This document shows positions 1-13,400 of a stretch of DNA of 64,000 bases, in pieces. How positions within the stretch are numbered: the first letter of the stretch is position 1; every line of letters starts with the position of its first letter. The stretch spans positions 30,097,453 to 30,161,452 of the forward strand of contig CM046333.1 of assembly GCA_025403435.1 (NCBI GenBank), read 5' to 3'. A program made the translations under genes and the position numbers. Below the pieces are notes generated by a model. The model had not been told where the DNA came from. It ran no database searches and was given only the letters and a program-made list of their open reading frames with translations. This DNA comes from Artocarpus heterophyllus (Eukaryota; Streptophyta; Magnoliopsida; Rosales; Moraceae).

Positions 1-405
1 GTAGCTCAAATAGGAAAAGCCTCAGACTGAAGAAACAGGCACAGCCCAAATAAGAAAAGCCTCAAACCCATAAAAAGAGGTATAGCCCGAGTAGGAAAAG
101 CCTCATATTGATAAAAAGAGGCATAGCCTGAATGAAAAAGGCCTCAGGTAGATAGAAAGAGGCATAACCTGAATAAGAAAAGCCTTAGATCGATAAAAAA
201 GGGGCATAGCCTAGATGGGAAAAGCTTCATATTGATAAAAGGGCATAGGCAGAATGAAAAAAGCCTTAGACTGATTAACGAGGGACATAGCTTGAATAGG
301 AAAAGCCTTGTACGACAACCAAGAGGTATAGCCTGAATAGAAAAAGCCTTTGACCGGTAAACAAGAGGCATAGTCCAAACGGACAAAGCCCAAAGACCAA
401 TAAAG
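1..405. repeat. Imperfect ~42-bp tandem repeat (minisatellite), cut by window edge
   Basis: About nine to ten degenerate units follow one another, each built on the pattern aGGCATAGCCTGAATaGGAA followed by AAGCCTCAGA and a short A-rich spacer. The GCATAGCC core recurs near positions 40, 82, 121, 163, 205, 243, 284, 326 and 368, a spacing of about 41-42 bases. The array starts before the window. Open frames across it are by-products of the period. Such arrays are known in the 3' untranslated part of Tat/Ogre-type Ty3/gypsy elements, which would fit the relic downstream, but that link is inference. Confidence 0.8.
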
Positions 406-2439
406 GGGGAAAGAAACACCATAAGATTACCACATCGAAGTCACGGCAAATTACTCTGAAAAGTAAAATCTTGGTGCCGTAAGCAAATCAAAGATGCAGA
501 AAGCATTCAGAGATCCCTCAAAAAGTTTCAGGACAACGTAATGTCAAATCCCACCTGTCTAATAAAGAGTCTCAAGAATAGGAGAAAAGGTCTACAAAAT
601 AATTAAGCCGAAAAAGGAAATTCAAGCTTTGAAATGGTCACCCAACAAGAGAGAGAGCACATGCTGGCATCCGCTTTTATTGAATAATTAACGGCTCTTA
701 TGCAAACAATGAAATTATGAAACGGTCAAATCCATCCTTGAAATCCCAAAAGAATTTCTGACATTATTGACTCGCTTCTAAAATCACCCAATAAGTTAAA
801 ACCTCCTCCCTAAAAAGAGGGAAATTGACAGGAATAGGCAACAAAAAAATTCAAGAAAAAATTGAATTTTTAAAAATAAATCGAGGAAGGTAAAATGAGG
901 GGCAAACAATCAAAGCCAATAAACAATCCCTAGCCTAGCCCTATCAAAAGCTTAGAAATCTACTTTTATTATTTCTTGTGGTTCGAACGCAAAAGTATAG
1001 CCTTGAACTTTACCCTATGCATAAAAAATCCACCACGAAACAAGTTACTATGCCAAAGATGATGAAAAGATGGAAAAGGGTCCAAAACAAAGTTTATGGT
1101 ATAGTTCTTGTGTTAATAGAAATAAGCACCTTGAGACACGCTCTCAAAGTTAGTTGTTTATTAGCGCAAGATCTGAACCATAAATGTTGCTGTGGACCAT
1201 GCGAGGACCAACAATATTCCCTTTGATGTGAGAACTACAACATATCAGGAGTCTGCGAGCATTAGGTGACAGGTTCTAAAAAACTTGTACCTGTCGACAC
1301 ACTTCCATGTCCGCTTCCACCATCCATCTTTGGAGCTATCCTTGCCAGACAATTCATCGGTCTCACTGCTAGAAAGTGCAAAGGCCGTTGAAGAAGTTTG
1401 AAAATTGGCAAAAATTTGGAAGAGATTGTTCTCCCCTGACTTGAGTAAAAGATGAGAACACTGGCCTTGTTTCTTTGAAGAAGGTCAGGCCAGATGCAAA
1501 ATGACTTAACTCGAGGAAGAAATAAGGGGAAACTTCTCTCCTTAACGTGGAGAAAGAAGTAGGACGGGGAAAGTCCTGCATTAATAGACGTTAGGAACAA
1601 AGGGAGAAAGCTTGTAGATGAAAACAACAAGCCGCACACCGCCCAGCTTCTGGAATGAAACTTGGGGATTCTTCATGTGCATATGCGATACGACGAAGAA
1701 ATCACCCAACATAAGCTTAAGAGTTGCTGAATGGCATATATAAAAGATTAGAAATGCAGAAGCGACTAAGGAAGAAGTTGATTTGTTTCATATTTCACGT
1801 AAAACATAGGAATATGTGATAAATCAACAAACAAAAGATAAAGAGTTAGACTCGTGTTAGAGATTAAAAAGCTACAATGTCAGATAAATGACAATACCAA
1901 AACTGCTAAGTCAGCAAGGATCTGACTCGACTAATGTGACTAAGCCTGATAGTGTGACAAGGATCGGTAGTAGTGGCGATGAAAAAGAATCGTTTCAAAA
2001 AGACGAAAAACATCTTTGTAACAAGAAGTAAAAAGAAGAGAGTTATAAAATTAGTGTACAATCTGTATCTCTATTTTTTAAGTGAGAATAAAAAGTTGTT
2101 GGATACCTTCGAAACAATTACTTTTACTACTAGAATCGAATCTATGCTTACTAAATCAGATAATGAATCAATTATTTTTATTAAAAATTGATGAATTGAT
2201 AGGCACTAAAACAAAACTTTTGTAAAAGATGAATACACTCTCAAGCTTGCAAAATTTTTTACTTTAAAGGAAAAATATCTTTCTTTCTTGACATTGATTG
2301 TACATTCAAACTACTCGGGATAAAAGTTGCAAGAAGCATCTAAGTCATTAAAAAATGATGAAATGATGAGCAAGATGATATTCATTACAGAAATCAAAGT
2401 ATAGTCCATACTCACAAACTGTTCATAACAAATTCCAAC
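406..2439. other. No gene recognised; probable retroelement-derived non-coding sequence
   Basis: I see no convincing coding sequence. Short open frames (for example 1262-1639 minus, 125 codons, and 1973-2191 plus, 72 codons) have low-complexity composition, no motif and no partner frame. The sequence is purine-rich on the plus strand. It lies between the tandem repeat and the relic that starts near 2440, so it may be untranslated sequence of the same old element. Confidence 0.4.
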
Positions 2440-3334
2440 CTAAAGTAATTGTAATCTAATTTACTCTAAAGAAGAAGTAGGAGGAGGATTTGAGCCTGGA
2501 GTAGAAGCTTTAAGATAAGAACCAGAATTCAAAGCAGCTTTAAAAGATTGGCTCCGGGATCAAGATTAGCTTCAATCATCTTAGTCCGTAACTCCAAAAC
2601 CCTCATTAACCTTGAAATCAACACTGAATGTGTAGAAAGAATCTTATCATTCCTATATTGATCCAATTCTTTAGTTAAAGCTTCGATCGGATTACCACTA
2701 GAAAATACTACATAGTTCAAAATTTCAACTTGGAAAATTAAGCTCTAATTCAATTTCAATAACCTACCAATCTCAGATTTTGATTCAGACCTCTTGATCT
2801 AATAAATTTATTCTTTCTTTGCTGACATCTCCTTCTAAGAAGAAACAATAGATTTGGTAGTAACTGCTTGTTTACTCTTTTTCTCTTCGAGATAAAAAAT
2901 CTTTGACTTCAAAACTTCATTACTAGATCGCAGCTCCTTATTTTCCTTTAAAGCATTTTTTAAAGTGTTCTCTAGTTGCGGCCTAGACATAGTCTAAAAT
3001 AGATTTCTTCACTACAATGGAAAGTTCACCCAATAAATTTTTGAAATTTAGCCAAACCTCTAAAAAATCAACCTGAGGAGACCCATCAAAAACTGTTGGA
3101 ATCCCAAAAAAATTAGACAAGGAAGGCTTGTTACCAGAAGAAACTGTGACAAAAGTGGTAGTAGTCTGAATGGCCTAAAGATTGCCATCACTCACAAAAT
3201 TCGACGAGCTCCAGCTAGGTAAAGTTTGAATTGGAGAAGGAGGCACTAGAGAACTCCTAAGTAAATTAGAAGCCCAGTCAACGTTAATTGATGTCTCAAG
3301 AGATGTTATAATCACCGGAAGAGTTAGATGTGTT
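2440..3334 (-). pseudogene. Unrecognised relic, distal part with coiled-coil (continues at 18624)
   Basis: Read on the minus strand, this is the downstream end of a decayed coding sequence whose upstream parts lie at 18624-18937 and 28530-29350. Between about 2995 and 2800 is a charged heptad-like stretch (ENTLKNALKENKELR, then SNEVLKSKIFYLEEKKSKQ), typical of a coiled coil. A second short helical stretch lies at 2720-2529 (around LTKELDQYRNDKI). Stops interrupt it, for example after KSIVSS. I do not recognise the family. A coiled-coil tail is common in plant gag-like transposon proteins. The sequence is broken at 3334 by insertion of element A1. Confidence 0.45.
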
Positions 3335-5105
3335 TATTAGACATGTATGTCCTAAGGAGTAAAAATATTATATGTTTTTGGAGACATTTTTATTAATAAA
3401 GAATTCATTTATTATTTGTATGCCAAATTTTGTCCTCTTTACATTCATATTTGTTGAATGTATGATAAGCAAACAAAAGCTTGAGACTGTCGATCTAAAC
3501 CTTTAAGAATTGGGCATATGATATACAGATTACGTGGAAGACACGATTCTTCATGTGACGATCTAAATCATAAGATCTACAATCGAAGGAATAAAGTCGG
3601 GCACTTTTTTCATGCGAAGATTGTTATGTTATCTATATCCTTGATGGGAGATGGTTTATCTTGGCCATCAGAGGAGGACTTTGTGAATAGAAACATTGGT
3701 GCATTGTCATGGGTGACGATGCATTGGATCAGGACATAGAGTGAATTGATCAAGATTAATAATTCTATCTCGATAAATTGATTCACTTTAGACAATCATT
3801 TGTATTGTATCTTAATCCTAAGATGAATAGTGAGTGCGTTGTCTTGACTTATATTTTTTGATGTACTAAAGGGTGACATCCACATTTTATGTTGATACGC
3901 ATGTCGGTACATTGGAGGCATGACTCTTGATAGCGTAGACTTGTTATTCATGGATATAGAATCCATAGTTCCTCTTCAGAGGTAGTTGATATCCTTTATA
4001 TGCATTATCCTGTAATTGAAAAATTGGAGCGCTCAACGATTTAGATACATAGGTGTAACCGAATGGTATACTGTCTTTGGATAGTAAGTTTTTATATAGT
4101 GAGATAATGGAACGTAAGATAAAAATAATCGGGAAGGTAAAACATAATTTATCCTTAAGCCCGATTATGGATAATCATATGGGGATACGACACATTATGA
4201 TATGTCATGGAGACTTAGCTATATGGGCTTTGTAATTCTATATAGTTCAAGAGTGCAACTCTAAGCTTTAAGTGGAGTAGTGTTAGAGTTTATAATTATG
4301 AAATATATATCTAGATATTGGGTTTTATAATTACCAAGAGCTTGAACTATATAGGCCCATCAGGTCTCCTTTTTTAGCTCATAAAAAATCCTACAACAAT
4401 ACGATATGCTTTTCCAATTATTGGTGACTTGTGTCAAATGATTAGATTGGCATAAAATTTGATAGGATTAGATAATTCATGCTTGTTTATCGGTTGAATT
4501 AATTTTGTGAAAATTAATTCAAGATAAGCTTGTTGAATTATCGAGATCAGATAATTCATGTCTATTTATTGATTGGATTAATTTTGAATAAATTAATTCA
4601 GGATAAACTTGGTGAATTATCAGGACTATTTATTTTTCTAGAGATTATCTAGATCTAACTATTTTAATAAGATAACTTCTCTATTGGCTTATTTGAATTA
4701 AAACTGAGAGTCTATCCTAAGAATCTCGGGTGGGAAATCAAACATTCATGGGGATCATTTATTGTAAATTTGGGAGGCCGATCTTTAGGTTTGGCCTACC
4801 GATGGAGTAAGTTCAACAGACCAATCTGTCGGTTTAGCCTACCAACTGAGCGATAAATAGATCACGTATTTTTATGCAGATTTTATCTAATATTGATTTT
4901 GATTCAAATTTTTAAGGCCTTATTTGATAAGGACTGACCCCCCGGGGGCCCAACCTTTATAAATAGGAAGGTAAGACTCATTGTTATTTAGATCAATTAA
5001 AAGATTCAGAGTAAGACTTTGCTAGTGAGACTCTGAAACTCCATGTGAGCTATTGTTCACACGTCACGAACTATAGCTTTGGGTTTTCTCAATTAGTTGG
5101 AAGGA
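3335..5105 (+). repeat. 5' LTR of A1, 3' end deleted
   Basis: Its sequence matches the A1 3' LTR (16622-18618) from its start up to TTGGAAGGA at about 5105. It then jumps directly into gag coding sequence at AGCATATGATG. About 230 bases of LTR end, the primer binding site, the whole leader and the start of gag are missing. A TATA box (TATAAATAG) lies at 4958-4966. GGCCTACCGA-type motifs lie about 100-190 bases upstream of it. Confidence 0.85.
4958..4966 (+). promoter_or_regulatory. TATA box of A1 5' LTR
   Basis: TATAAATAG is preceded by CAACCTT and followed by a conserved GAGACTC-type segment. The same box in the same context is found in A1 3' LTR (18219-18227) and solo LTR A4 (58323-58331), so this is the likely core promoter of family A. 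Confidence 0.6.
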
Positions 5106-8100
5106 AGCATATGATGTTAGTCATGGGTTACCTTGTTGAGGCTTAGACCAATGGAGTTGACATCGATGCTGAAACTTAGACACCTATGGTCTTTAAGACT
5201 CTGTCTAAGGAATTTATCCCATTCAAAGTTACTTATTTAAGCAATAGATGAAATAGTTGTAGGAGTTCAAACTGTTGATCAAGGAGTCTCCTGCCAGTGG
5301 CAAGCCAACTTGGCTGCTATCTCTGGTTCTAATCCTAACTCAGGGAACAGAAAAAAGCATCGGCCCAAGAATGGGAAGTCTTTTATTCTTGCAAAAAAGA
5401 AGAAGAAGAAGAACCTAAAGAAATTAGAGTGCTTCTTCTATAGGAAGGTCGGGCACATCAAGAAGAATTGCAAAGACTTCCTTTCTTGAGGAGGTAGGTG
5501 CGATCTTCTGTATTTAGAAACTTGTTTGATTGAGGAATCCAGTGACACTTGGGTCATAGATTCTCGAGCAACTAATCATGTTTGTGTTTCTTTATAGGGG
5601 TTCAAAGAAACGAGAAGTCTGCTTTGTGAAGACTTCATGCTTAGGATGGGCAATGGATCTTTGGTCTTAGCTGAAGCAGTAGGAGACATCCATCTTCATT
5701 TTGATAATTATAGGATTTTAATTTTGTAAGATTGCTTTTATGTTCCTAAATTTAAAAAGAATTTAATTTTTGTAGCTTGTTTATTTAAAGACTCTTATTT
5801 GGTTTCTTTTCATAATAAAGTGGTGATTCGTAAAAATAAATCTTTTATCTGTTTTAGATGGTTGTAAAATAATTTATATTTTATCAAACCTAAGATGGAT
5901 TTACTGTTTAATGCTGAGATAAATGATAATAACTTTAAACGACTTAAAACTTCTCACTCTAATAAGACTTATCTTTGGCATTTGCGACTTGGTCATATTA
6001 ACCTAAATATGATTCAAAGGTTGGTAAGGGATGGACCATTAAATCACTTAAAGGTAGAATCTATACCACAATGTGAATCTTGTTTGGAGGATAAAATGAC
6101 CAAATGACCATTTACGTCCAAGGGCAATAGGGCCGAAGGGGTTTTGAAACTTGTGCATAGTGATGTTTGCAGACCTATGAACATTAGAGCATGAGGCAAG
6201 TATGAGTCCTTCGTCCTTTTTATTGATGATTACTCAAGGTATGGGTATGTGTACCTAATGTAACACAAAAGCAAAACTTATGACAAGTTCAAGGAGTTTT
6301 GGGCTAAAGTGGAAAAGCAATTAGGTAGATCTATAAAGGCACTTCGATCTCGTCAAGGTGGTGAATACCTTTCTGATGAGTTCTTAGGAAACTTATTAGA
6401 GAATAGGATTCAATTTGACTACGCCAGGCACTCAGCAGCAAAATGGCATCGCTAAAAGAAGGAATAGGACTTTGTTGGACATGGTTAGGTACATGATGAG
6501 TTATTCATCATTGCCTTTGTCCTTTTAGGGATATGCACTGCAAACCGCATGTTATCTTTTGAACAATGTGCCTTCAAAATAGGCTTCTAAAACTCCTCAC
6601 GAGTTATGGACAGGGAAAAGGACATCCTTAAGCCATATTCGCATATGGAGATGTCAAGCTCATGTCTTGTTTAGGGATGTGAATAAGTTGGAAGTACGTT
6701 CGGAAGTTTGCATGTTTGTAGGATATCCAAAACAGACTAAAGGGGTTATTTCTTTAACCCAATGGAAAATAAAGTTGTAGTTTCAACTAATGCAACTTTC
6801 CTTGAGGAAAGTTACATGAACGACTTTAAGCCTTAAAGCAAAGTGGTGCTTGAAGAGTTGAGGGGTGATTCGATCACTCTAGGGGTTTCGCATGAAACTA
6901 TTCTAATCAGTGTAGAAAAACCAAACAAACTCGAGCAACAACCTAAGGGGCTTCGGCGTAGTAGGAGGATCAGGCATCAACCCGAGAGGTACATGTTCAA
7001 TGGTGAGGCCAACTTGCTGAATATGATGAACATGACAGGGATCCTTACACTTATGCAGAGGCTATGGAGGATGTTGATTTGAAATTCTAGATAGATGCCA
7101 TGAACATAGAGATGAAGTCTATGAAGACTAATCGGGTTTAGGAACTTGTGGATCTTCCCAAAGGGGTAAATTCTATAGGGTGTAAGTGGATCTACAAGAC
7201 AAAAAAAGGAGTGGATAGAAAGGTCGAAACCTTTAAGGCTAGACTGGTAGCTAAGGGATGCATACAAAAGGAAGGAATCGATTATGAGAAAACCTTTTTG
7301 CCTATAGCCATGCTTAAATCCATTTGCATTCTCTTATCCATAGCTACCGCTCTTGACTACGAGATTTGGTAGATGGATGTCTAGATGACCTTTCTAAATA
7401 GCTATCTTGATGAGTCCATTTATGTGGAACAACCAGACGTGTTCAAGGTCAAGGGTCAGGAGGGTAAGGTTTGTAAGCTGCTAAAGTCAATATATAGACT
7501 TAAACTGGCTTCCCATTATTGGAACATAAGATTTGATCAAGTAATCAAGACTTATGGGTTTGCACAAAATATGGACAAACCATGTGTACACAAACACATT
7601 AAGGATGGGAAGGTGGTTTTTCTACTCCTCCATGTAGATGACATTCTGCTAAATGGCAATGATATTAGGGCGTTGTCATCGGTCAAATTATGGTTAACCA
7701 AGTAGTTTGACATGAAGGATTGGGTGAGGCTAATTTGGTTCTAGATATCCAGATCTTTCGGGATAGGAAGAACAAAATGGTAGCTTTGTTCCAGGCTGGC
7801 TACATAGATAAGATTCTCAAGAAGTTTGCAATGCAGGATTTCAAGAAAGGTGGGCAACCATCTAGGTCTAGAATTACTCTTTCTAAGAAAGACTCTCCAA
7901 AGTTTGATGAAGAAAGAGAATACACAAAGAAGGTGCCTTATGCTTTGGTAGTGGGTAGCCTCACGTATGACATACTTTGCACATGACCAGATATTTATTA
8001 TGTAGTCAGGATTGTAAGTCAATTTTAGGTGGATCTAGAACTGAACCATTGGGTTGCAGTCAAGCATATTTTCAAGTACTTGAAAAGGACTTGAGGGTAT

Positions 8101-8364
8101 ATGCTTGTGTATTTGGGTGAGGACTTAACTCCTCTAGGATACACTAATTTCGATTTCTAATCCTATCTATATTCGAGGAGATCGACTTCTAGTTTTGTGT
8201 TTACTCTAGGTGATCGTGCCATTAGTTTGAGGAGTGTGAAGCAAGATTACACTTCGGATCAACGATGGAGGCCGAGTATGTGGCATCTAGTGATGCTTCG
8301 AAAAAAGTAGTGTGGCTCTACAAGTCCCTTGGGGATCTTGGGGTAGTTCCTAGTATGGATAAAA
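5106..8364 (+). pseudogene. Decayed copia gag-pol of A1 (5' part)
   Basis: Recognisable pieces in order: gag middle (MMLVMGYLVEA, near 5112); zinc knuckle near 5430-5475 reading C-F-F-Y-R-K-V-G-H, with the second Cys changed to Tyr; protease motif D-S-R instead of D-S-G near 5560; integrase zinc-binding segment LWHLRLGHINLN near 5970; integrase core near 6220 (IDDYSRYGYVYLM); RT from about 7148 (SIGCKWIYKTKKGVD); RT active site H-V-D-D in place of Y-V-D-D near 7635; RNase H near 8265. Stops are scattered throughout, many of them TAG or TAA where related copies have TGG, CAG or CAA. The frame resumes at 16349 after nested element A2. Confidence 0.9.
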
Positions 8365-10396
8365 TGTTAAAAAAATAGTATGCAACGAAGTTTTTAAAAT
8401 TTTTATATCAAAGTATTTTCCAAAACATAAGTTTGACATGCTATATGCATAAATTAACCAGATCTTACTAACCTTGTAAATGCCAAAAAGCTTCCTTAAT
8501 CAGTGAAGAGAAGTAACGTTTCAGAAGGACCTCAACCAACTGGCCTTCTTTGCTATTCTCTATCCGTGATTAGAGTGAGTGTGGGCTCACACGTATAGCT
8601 CTTCCACCAGGCGACTCTCCTTCTAACCAATTGAGAGAACCCAAAGCTAGTGTTCGTGATTGTGACAAGCGCTCTCATGGAGTTTTCAAAATCTCACCCG
8701 CAGAGTATCACTTTTAATCTCTTAATTGATCTAAATAATAATGAGACTCATTCCCTTTTCATAGAATTTGGGCCTAGGAGTCAGTCCTTATCAGATAAGG
8801 CCTCAAAAATTTGAATTAGAATCGAATTCGAATCAATATATGATGAAATTCACGTGAAAACGCATAATCTTTTTATCACACGGTCAGCATGCCGATCTGT
8901 CTAACCAGCATGCCGAACTTGCCTCATCGATAGGCCGAACCTGAGGATCGATATGCCGAACCTGCGATAAAAATCTCAGCGAATCTTTTATTTTCCACCC
9001 GAGATTCTATAGGATAAAGTCTCAGTTTAATTCAAATAACCCAATATAGAAGTTATCTAATTAAAATAACTTTATCTAGATAATCTCTAAAAAATAAATA
9101 AATTCTTGATAATTCTACAAGTTTATCGTGATTTAATTTATTCAAAATTAAATCAACTGATAAATAGATAAGAATTATCTGATCCCAATAATTCAACAAG
9201 TTTATCTTGAATTAATTTTGTCAGAAAATTAATTCAATCGATTAACAGACATGAATGATCTAATTTTACTAAATTCCAGTCAATTTGATAAATCTGACAT
9301 AAGTCACCAATTATTGAAAAAGCACGTTGTAGCGTTACAGGATTTTAGTGAGCTAGCAAAGGGGACCAAATAGAACTATATAGTTCAAGCTCCTGATAAT
9401 TATGAAACCCAATATCCCATATATACATTTTATAATTATCAACTCTAATACTACTCCACTAAAAGCTTGGAGCTACACTCTCCAACTATATAGAATTATG
9501 AAGCCTGTGTAGCTAAGTCTCTATGACATATCATAATGCATCGTATCCCTATAGGATTATCCATAATCGGCTTAAGGACAAGTTCTATCTTACCTTCCCG
9601 ATTATATTTTATATTACGTTCCCTTATCTCACCATCAAAAAACTTACCATCCAAAGACGGTATACTATTTAGTTACACCTATGTATCCAAATAGTTGAGC
9701 GCTCTAGTTTTTTAATTACAGGATAACGCATATAAGAGAGCATCACTATTCCTAAAGATGAGCTATGGATTCTATATCTATGAATAGTAGGTTTATGCTA
9801 TCATGAGTCACGCCTCCAACATGCCAGGATGCATACCACCATTAAAATGTAGTTGTCAACCTTTAGTACACTAAAGACACAAGTCAAGACTACGGGCCAA
9901 CTATTTATCTCAAGATTAAGATACAATACAAATGATTGTCTAAAGTGAATTGACTTGTCAAGATAGAATTATTAATCCAAATCAATTCACTTTATGTCCT
10001 AATCCAATACATCATCACCTATAACAATGTGCTAATGTTTCTCTTCATGGAGTCCACCTCCGATGGCCAAGACAAACCATCTACCAATAGAGATATAGAT
10101 AACATAACAATCTTTACATGAATAAAGCGTCCAACTTTATTGCCTCAATTCCAGATCTTATGATTTAGACCGTCACCTTAATAATCGTGTCTTTCACATA
10201 ATCTGTCCATTATGTGCCCAATTTCGAAAGGTTTAGACCAACAATCTCAGACTATTGTTTGCTGAACATACATTTAACAAATTTAAACATAAATAGGACA
10301 AGTTTTGGTATATAAATAATAAATAAATTCTTTATTGATAAAAATATCTCCAAAAACATATTACATTTTTACTCCTTAAGGCATAGACGTATGACA
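8365..10396 (-). repeat. 3' LTR of A2 (full length, ~2.03 kb)
   Basis: Bounded by TGTTAAAAAA on the left and GTATGACA on the right (reverse complement of the family start, with a change in the terminal bases). The polypurine tract follows directly. A cluster of GCCGAAC motifs lies at 8880-8970, upstream of the promoter when read on the minus strand. Confidence 0.85.
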
Positions 10397-10407
10397 ATCT
10401 CTCACTT
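10397..10407 (-). promoter_or_regulatory. Polypurine tract of A2
   Basis: The reverse complement reads AAGTGAGAGAT directly before the 3' LTR. This is the plus-strand primer site used in reverse transcription. Equivalent tracts read AAGTGGGAGAT in A1 and A3. Confidence 0.65.
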
Positions 10408-10410
10408 ATA

Positions 10411-13400
10411 CTAAGTGAGTAAATATGACAAATCTCGCATCCCTATAGCTTCCACATGCCTCTGGAAGACTCTTCCAGTAAGTATCTTCATGAATGGATC
10501 AGCTAAATTGTCCTTTGATGCGATTTTGCACAGCATAACATGCCCATCCTCGACAAAGTCCTTCATCACGTGATACTTCTAATCAATATGCTTACTCTTC
10601 TTGTAAAATCTTGGTTCCTTAGCATTAGCTACAACCGCACTGCTATCATAGTACAGTGATACTGCCTTATCCATACAAGGAATTACCTCAGGATCCCTAA
10701 GAAACTTGCAAAGCCACACTGCTTCATTCAAAGCATCATTAGCTGCCGCATACTCGGCCTCCATCATTGAATCTAAAGTGCAATCTTGCTTCACACTACT
10801 CCAACTATGGCACCGCTGCCAAGAGTAAACACAAAACCCAAAGTCGATCTCCTAGATTTTAGACAAGATTAGAAATTCGAGTCAGTATATCCTAGAAGAG
10901 TTAAGTCCTCACCCGAATACACAAGCATATACCCTCGAGTCCTTCTTAGGTATTTCAAAATATGCTTTACCACAACCCAGTGGTTCGGTCCTGGCTCTGC
11001 CTGAAATCGACTTACAATTCCGACCGCATAACAAATATCCGGTCGTGTGCAAAGCATGGCATACATGAGACTACCCACTGCCGAAGCATAAGTCACCTTC
11101 TTCATGTATTCTCTTTCTTCCTCAGACTTTGGAGAGTCTTTCTTAGAAAGAGTAATTCCAGACCTAGATGGTTGCCCACCTTTCTTGGAATTCTATATTG
11201 CAAACCTCCTGAGAATTTTATCTATGTAGTTAGCCTAGGACAAAGATATCATTATGTTCTTCTTATCTCAAAAGATCTAGATACCGAGAATAAACTTACC
11301 CTCACCCAAGTCCTTCATGTCAAACTGCTTGCTCAACCATAATTTGACCGATATCAACACCCTAACATCATTGCCAATTAGCAGAATGTCATCTACATAG
11401 AGTAGTAGAAAAACCACCTTTTCATCCTTAATGTGTTTGCACACACATGGTTCATCTACATTTTGTGAGAACCCATAAGTCTTGATCACTTGATCAAATC
11501 TTATGTTCCAAGAATGGGAAGCTTGTTTAAGTCCATAAATTGACTTTAGCAGCTTACAAACCTTACCCTCTTGACCCTTGACCTTGAACCCGTTTGGTTG
11601 TTCTATATAAATGGACTTATAAAGATAGCCATTTAGAAAAGCCATCTTGACATACATTTGTCAAATCTTGTAATCAAGAGCAGTAGCTATGGACAAGAGA
11701 ATCCAAATGGACTTAAGCATGGCTACAGTAGAAAAGGTTTTCTCGTAATCGATTCCTTCCTTTTGCATATAACCCTTAACTACCAGTCTAGTTAAAGGTT
11801 CTGCCTTTCCATCTACTCCATTTTTCCTCTTATAGATCCACTTACACCCTATGGGTTTTACCCCTTCGGGAGGATTCACAAGTTCCTAGACCCGATTAGT
11901 CTCTATAGACTTCATCTTTGTGTTCATAACCTCTGTCCAAAGTTTCAAATCAACGTCCTCCATAACCTCTATGTAAGTATCAGGATCCCTATCATGTTAA
12001 TCCGGTTTAGCCAAGAAGGCCTCCCCATTGAACATATACCTCTCGAGTTGACACCCAATCCTCCCACTACGCTGAAGCCCCTTAGGTTGTTATTTGGGTT
12101 CATTTGGTTTTTCTACACTGATTAGAACAGTTTCATTCAGAACCTCTAGAGTGATTGGATCACTCCTTGGCTCTTTAAGCACCACTTTGCTTCGAGGCTT
12201 AAAGTCGTCTATGCAACTCTCCTCAAGGGAAGTTGCATTAGTTGAAACTATGACTTTATTTTCCTTTGGGTTGTGGAAATAAGCCCCTTTAGTCCTTTTT
12301 GGATTTCCTACAAATACGCAAACTTTTGAATGTGCTTCCAACTTATTCGGGTCCTTTAACAGGACATGAGCTGGACATCCCCATATGCGAATATGGTTTA
12401 AGGATGTCTTCTTGCCCATCCACAACTTGTGAGAAGTTTTAGGGACCGATTTTAAAGGCACATTGTTCAAAAGATAGCATGCGGTTTGTAGGTCATATCC
12501 CCAAAAGGATAATGGCAATGATGAATAACTCATCATAGACCTAGCCATGTCCAACAAAGTCCTATTTCTTCACTCCGCCATGCCATTTTGTTGTGGAGTG
12601 CCCAGCGCAATCAAATGGGATAAAATCACATTCTCTAATACGTGTCCTAAAAACTCATCAAAAAGGTCTTACGCACCTTGTTCAAATTGAAGTGCCTTTT
12701 TGGGTCTACCTAATTGCTTTTCCACTTCAGCCCAAAACTCCTTGAACTTGTCAAAAGTTTTGCTTTTGTGGTGCATTAGGTACACATACCCATACCATGA
12801 GTAATCGTCAATAAAAGTGACAAAATACTCATACCCTTCTCGTGCTTGGATGTTCATCGGTCTGCAAACATCACTATGCACAAGTTCTAGAATCCCTTTG
12901 GCCCTATTGCCCTTAGACTTGAATGGTCTTTTGGTTATTTCACCCTCCAAACAAGATTCACATTAAGGTATAGATTCCACCTTTAATGACTTAAAGGTTC
13001 ATCCCTTACCAACTTTTGAATCCTATTCAGGTTAATATGACCAAGGCGCAAATGCCAAAGATAAGTCTTATTAGAGTGAGAAGTTTTAAGTCTTTTAGAG
13101 TTATTATCATTCATCTCAGCATTAAGCAATAAGTCCATCTTAGGTTTGATAAAATATAGATTATTTTGCATCCATCCAAAACAGATAAAAGATTTGTTTT
13201 TATGAATCATCACTTTATTATTAAAAGAAAACAAATAGGAGTCTTTAAATAAACAAGCTACAGAAATTAAATTCCTTTTAAATTTAGGAATATAAAAACA
13301 ATCTGACAAAATTAAATTCTTATAATTATTAAAATAAAGATGGACATCTCTCACTGCTTCCACTAGGACTAAGGATCCATCGCCCATCCGAAGCGTGAAG

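Noticed and set aside
1..405. CRISPR-like spaced repeats
   Set aside because: Units are contiguous and diverged with no unique spacers of equal length, and the genome is eukaryotic; this is a minisatellite.
144..422. 92-codon minus-strand frame rich in Phe, Leu and Cys
   Set aside because: It is a translation of the ~42-bp tandem repeat; the protein repeats with the DNA period and a second frame (211-393) is open for the same reason.
1262..1639. 125-codon minus-strand open frame
   Set aside because: No motif, biased composition (Phe, Leu, Ser, Pro), and an overlapping frame is equally open; sits in untranslated-looking repeat sequence.
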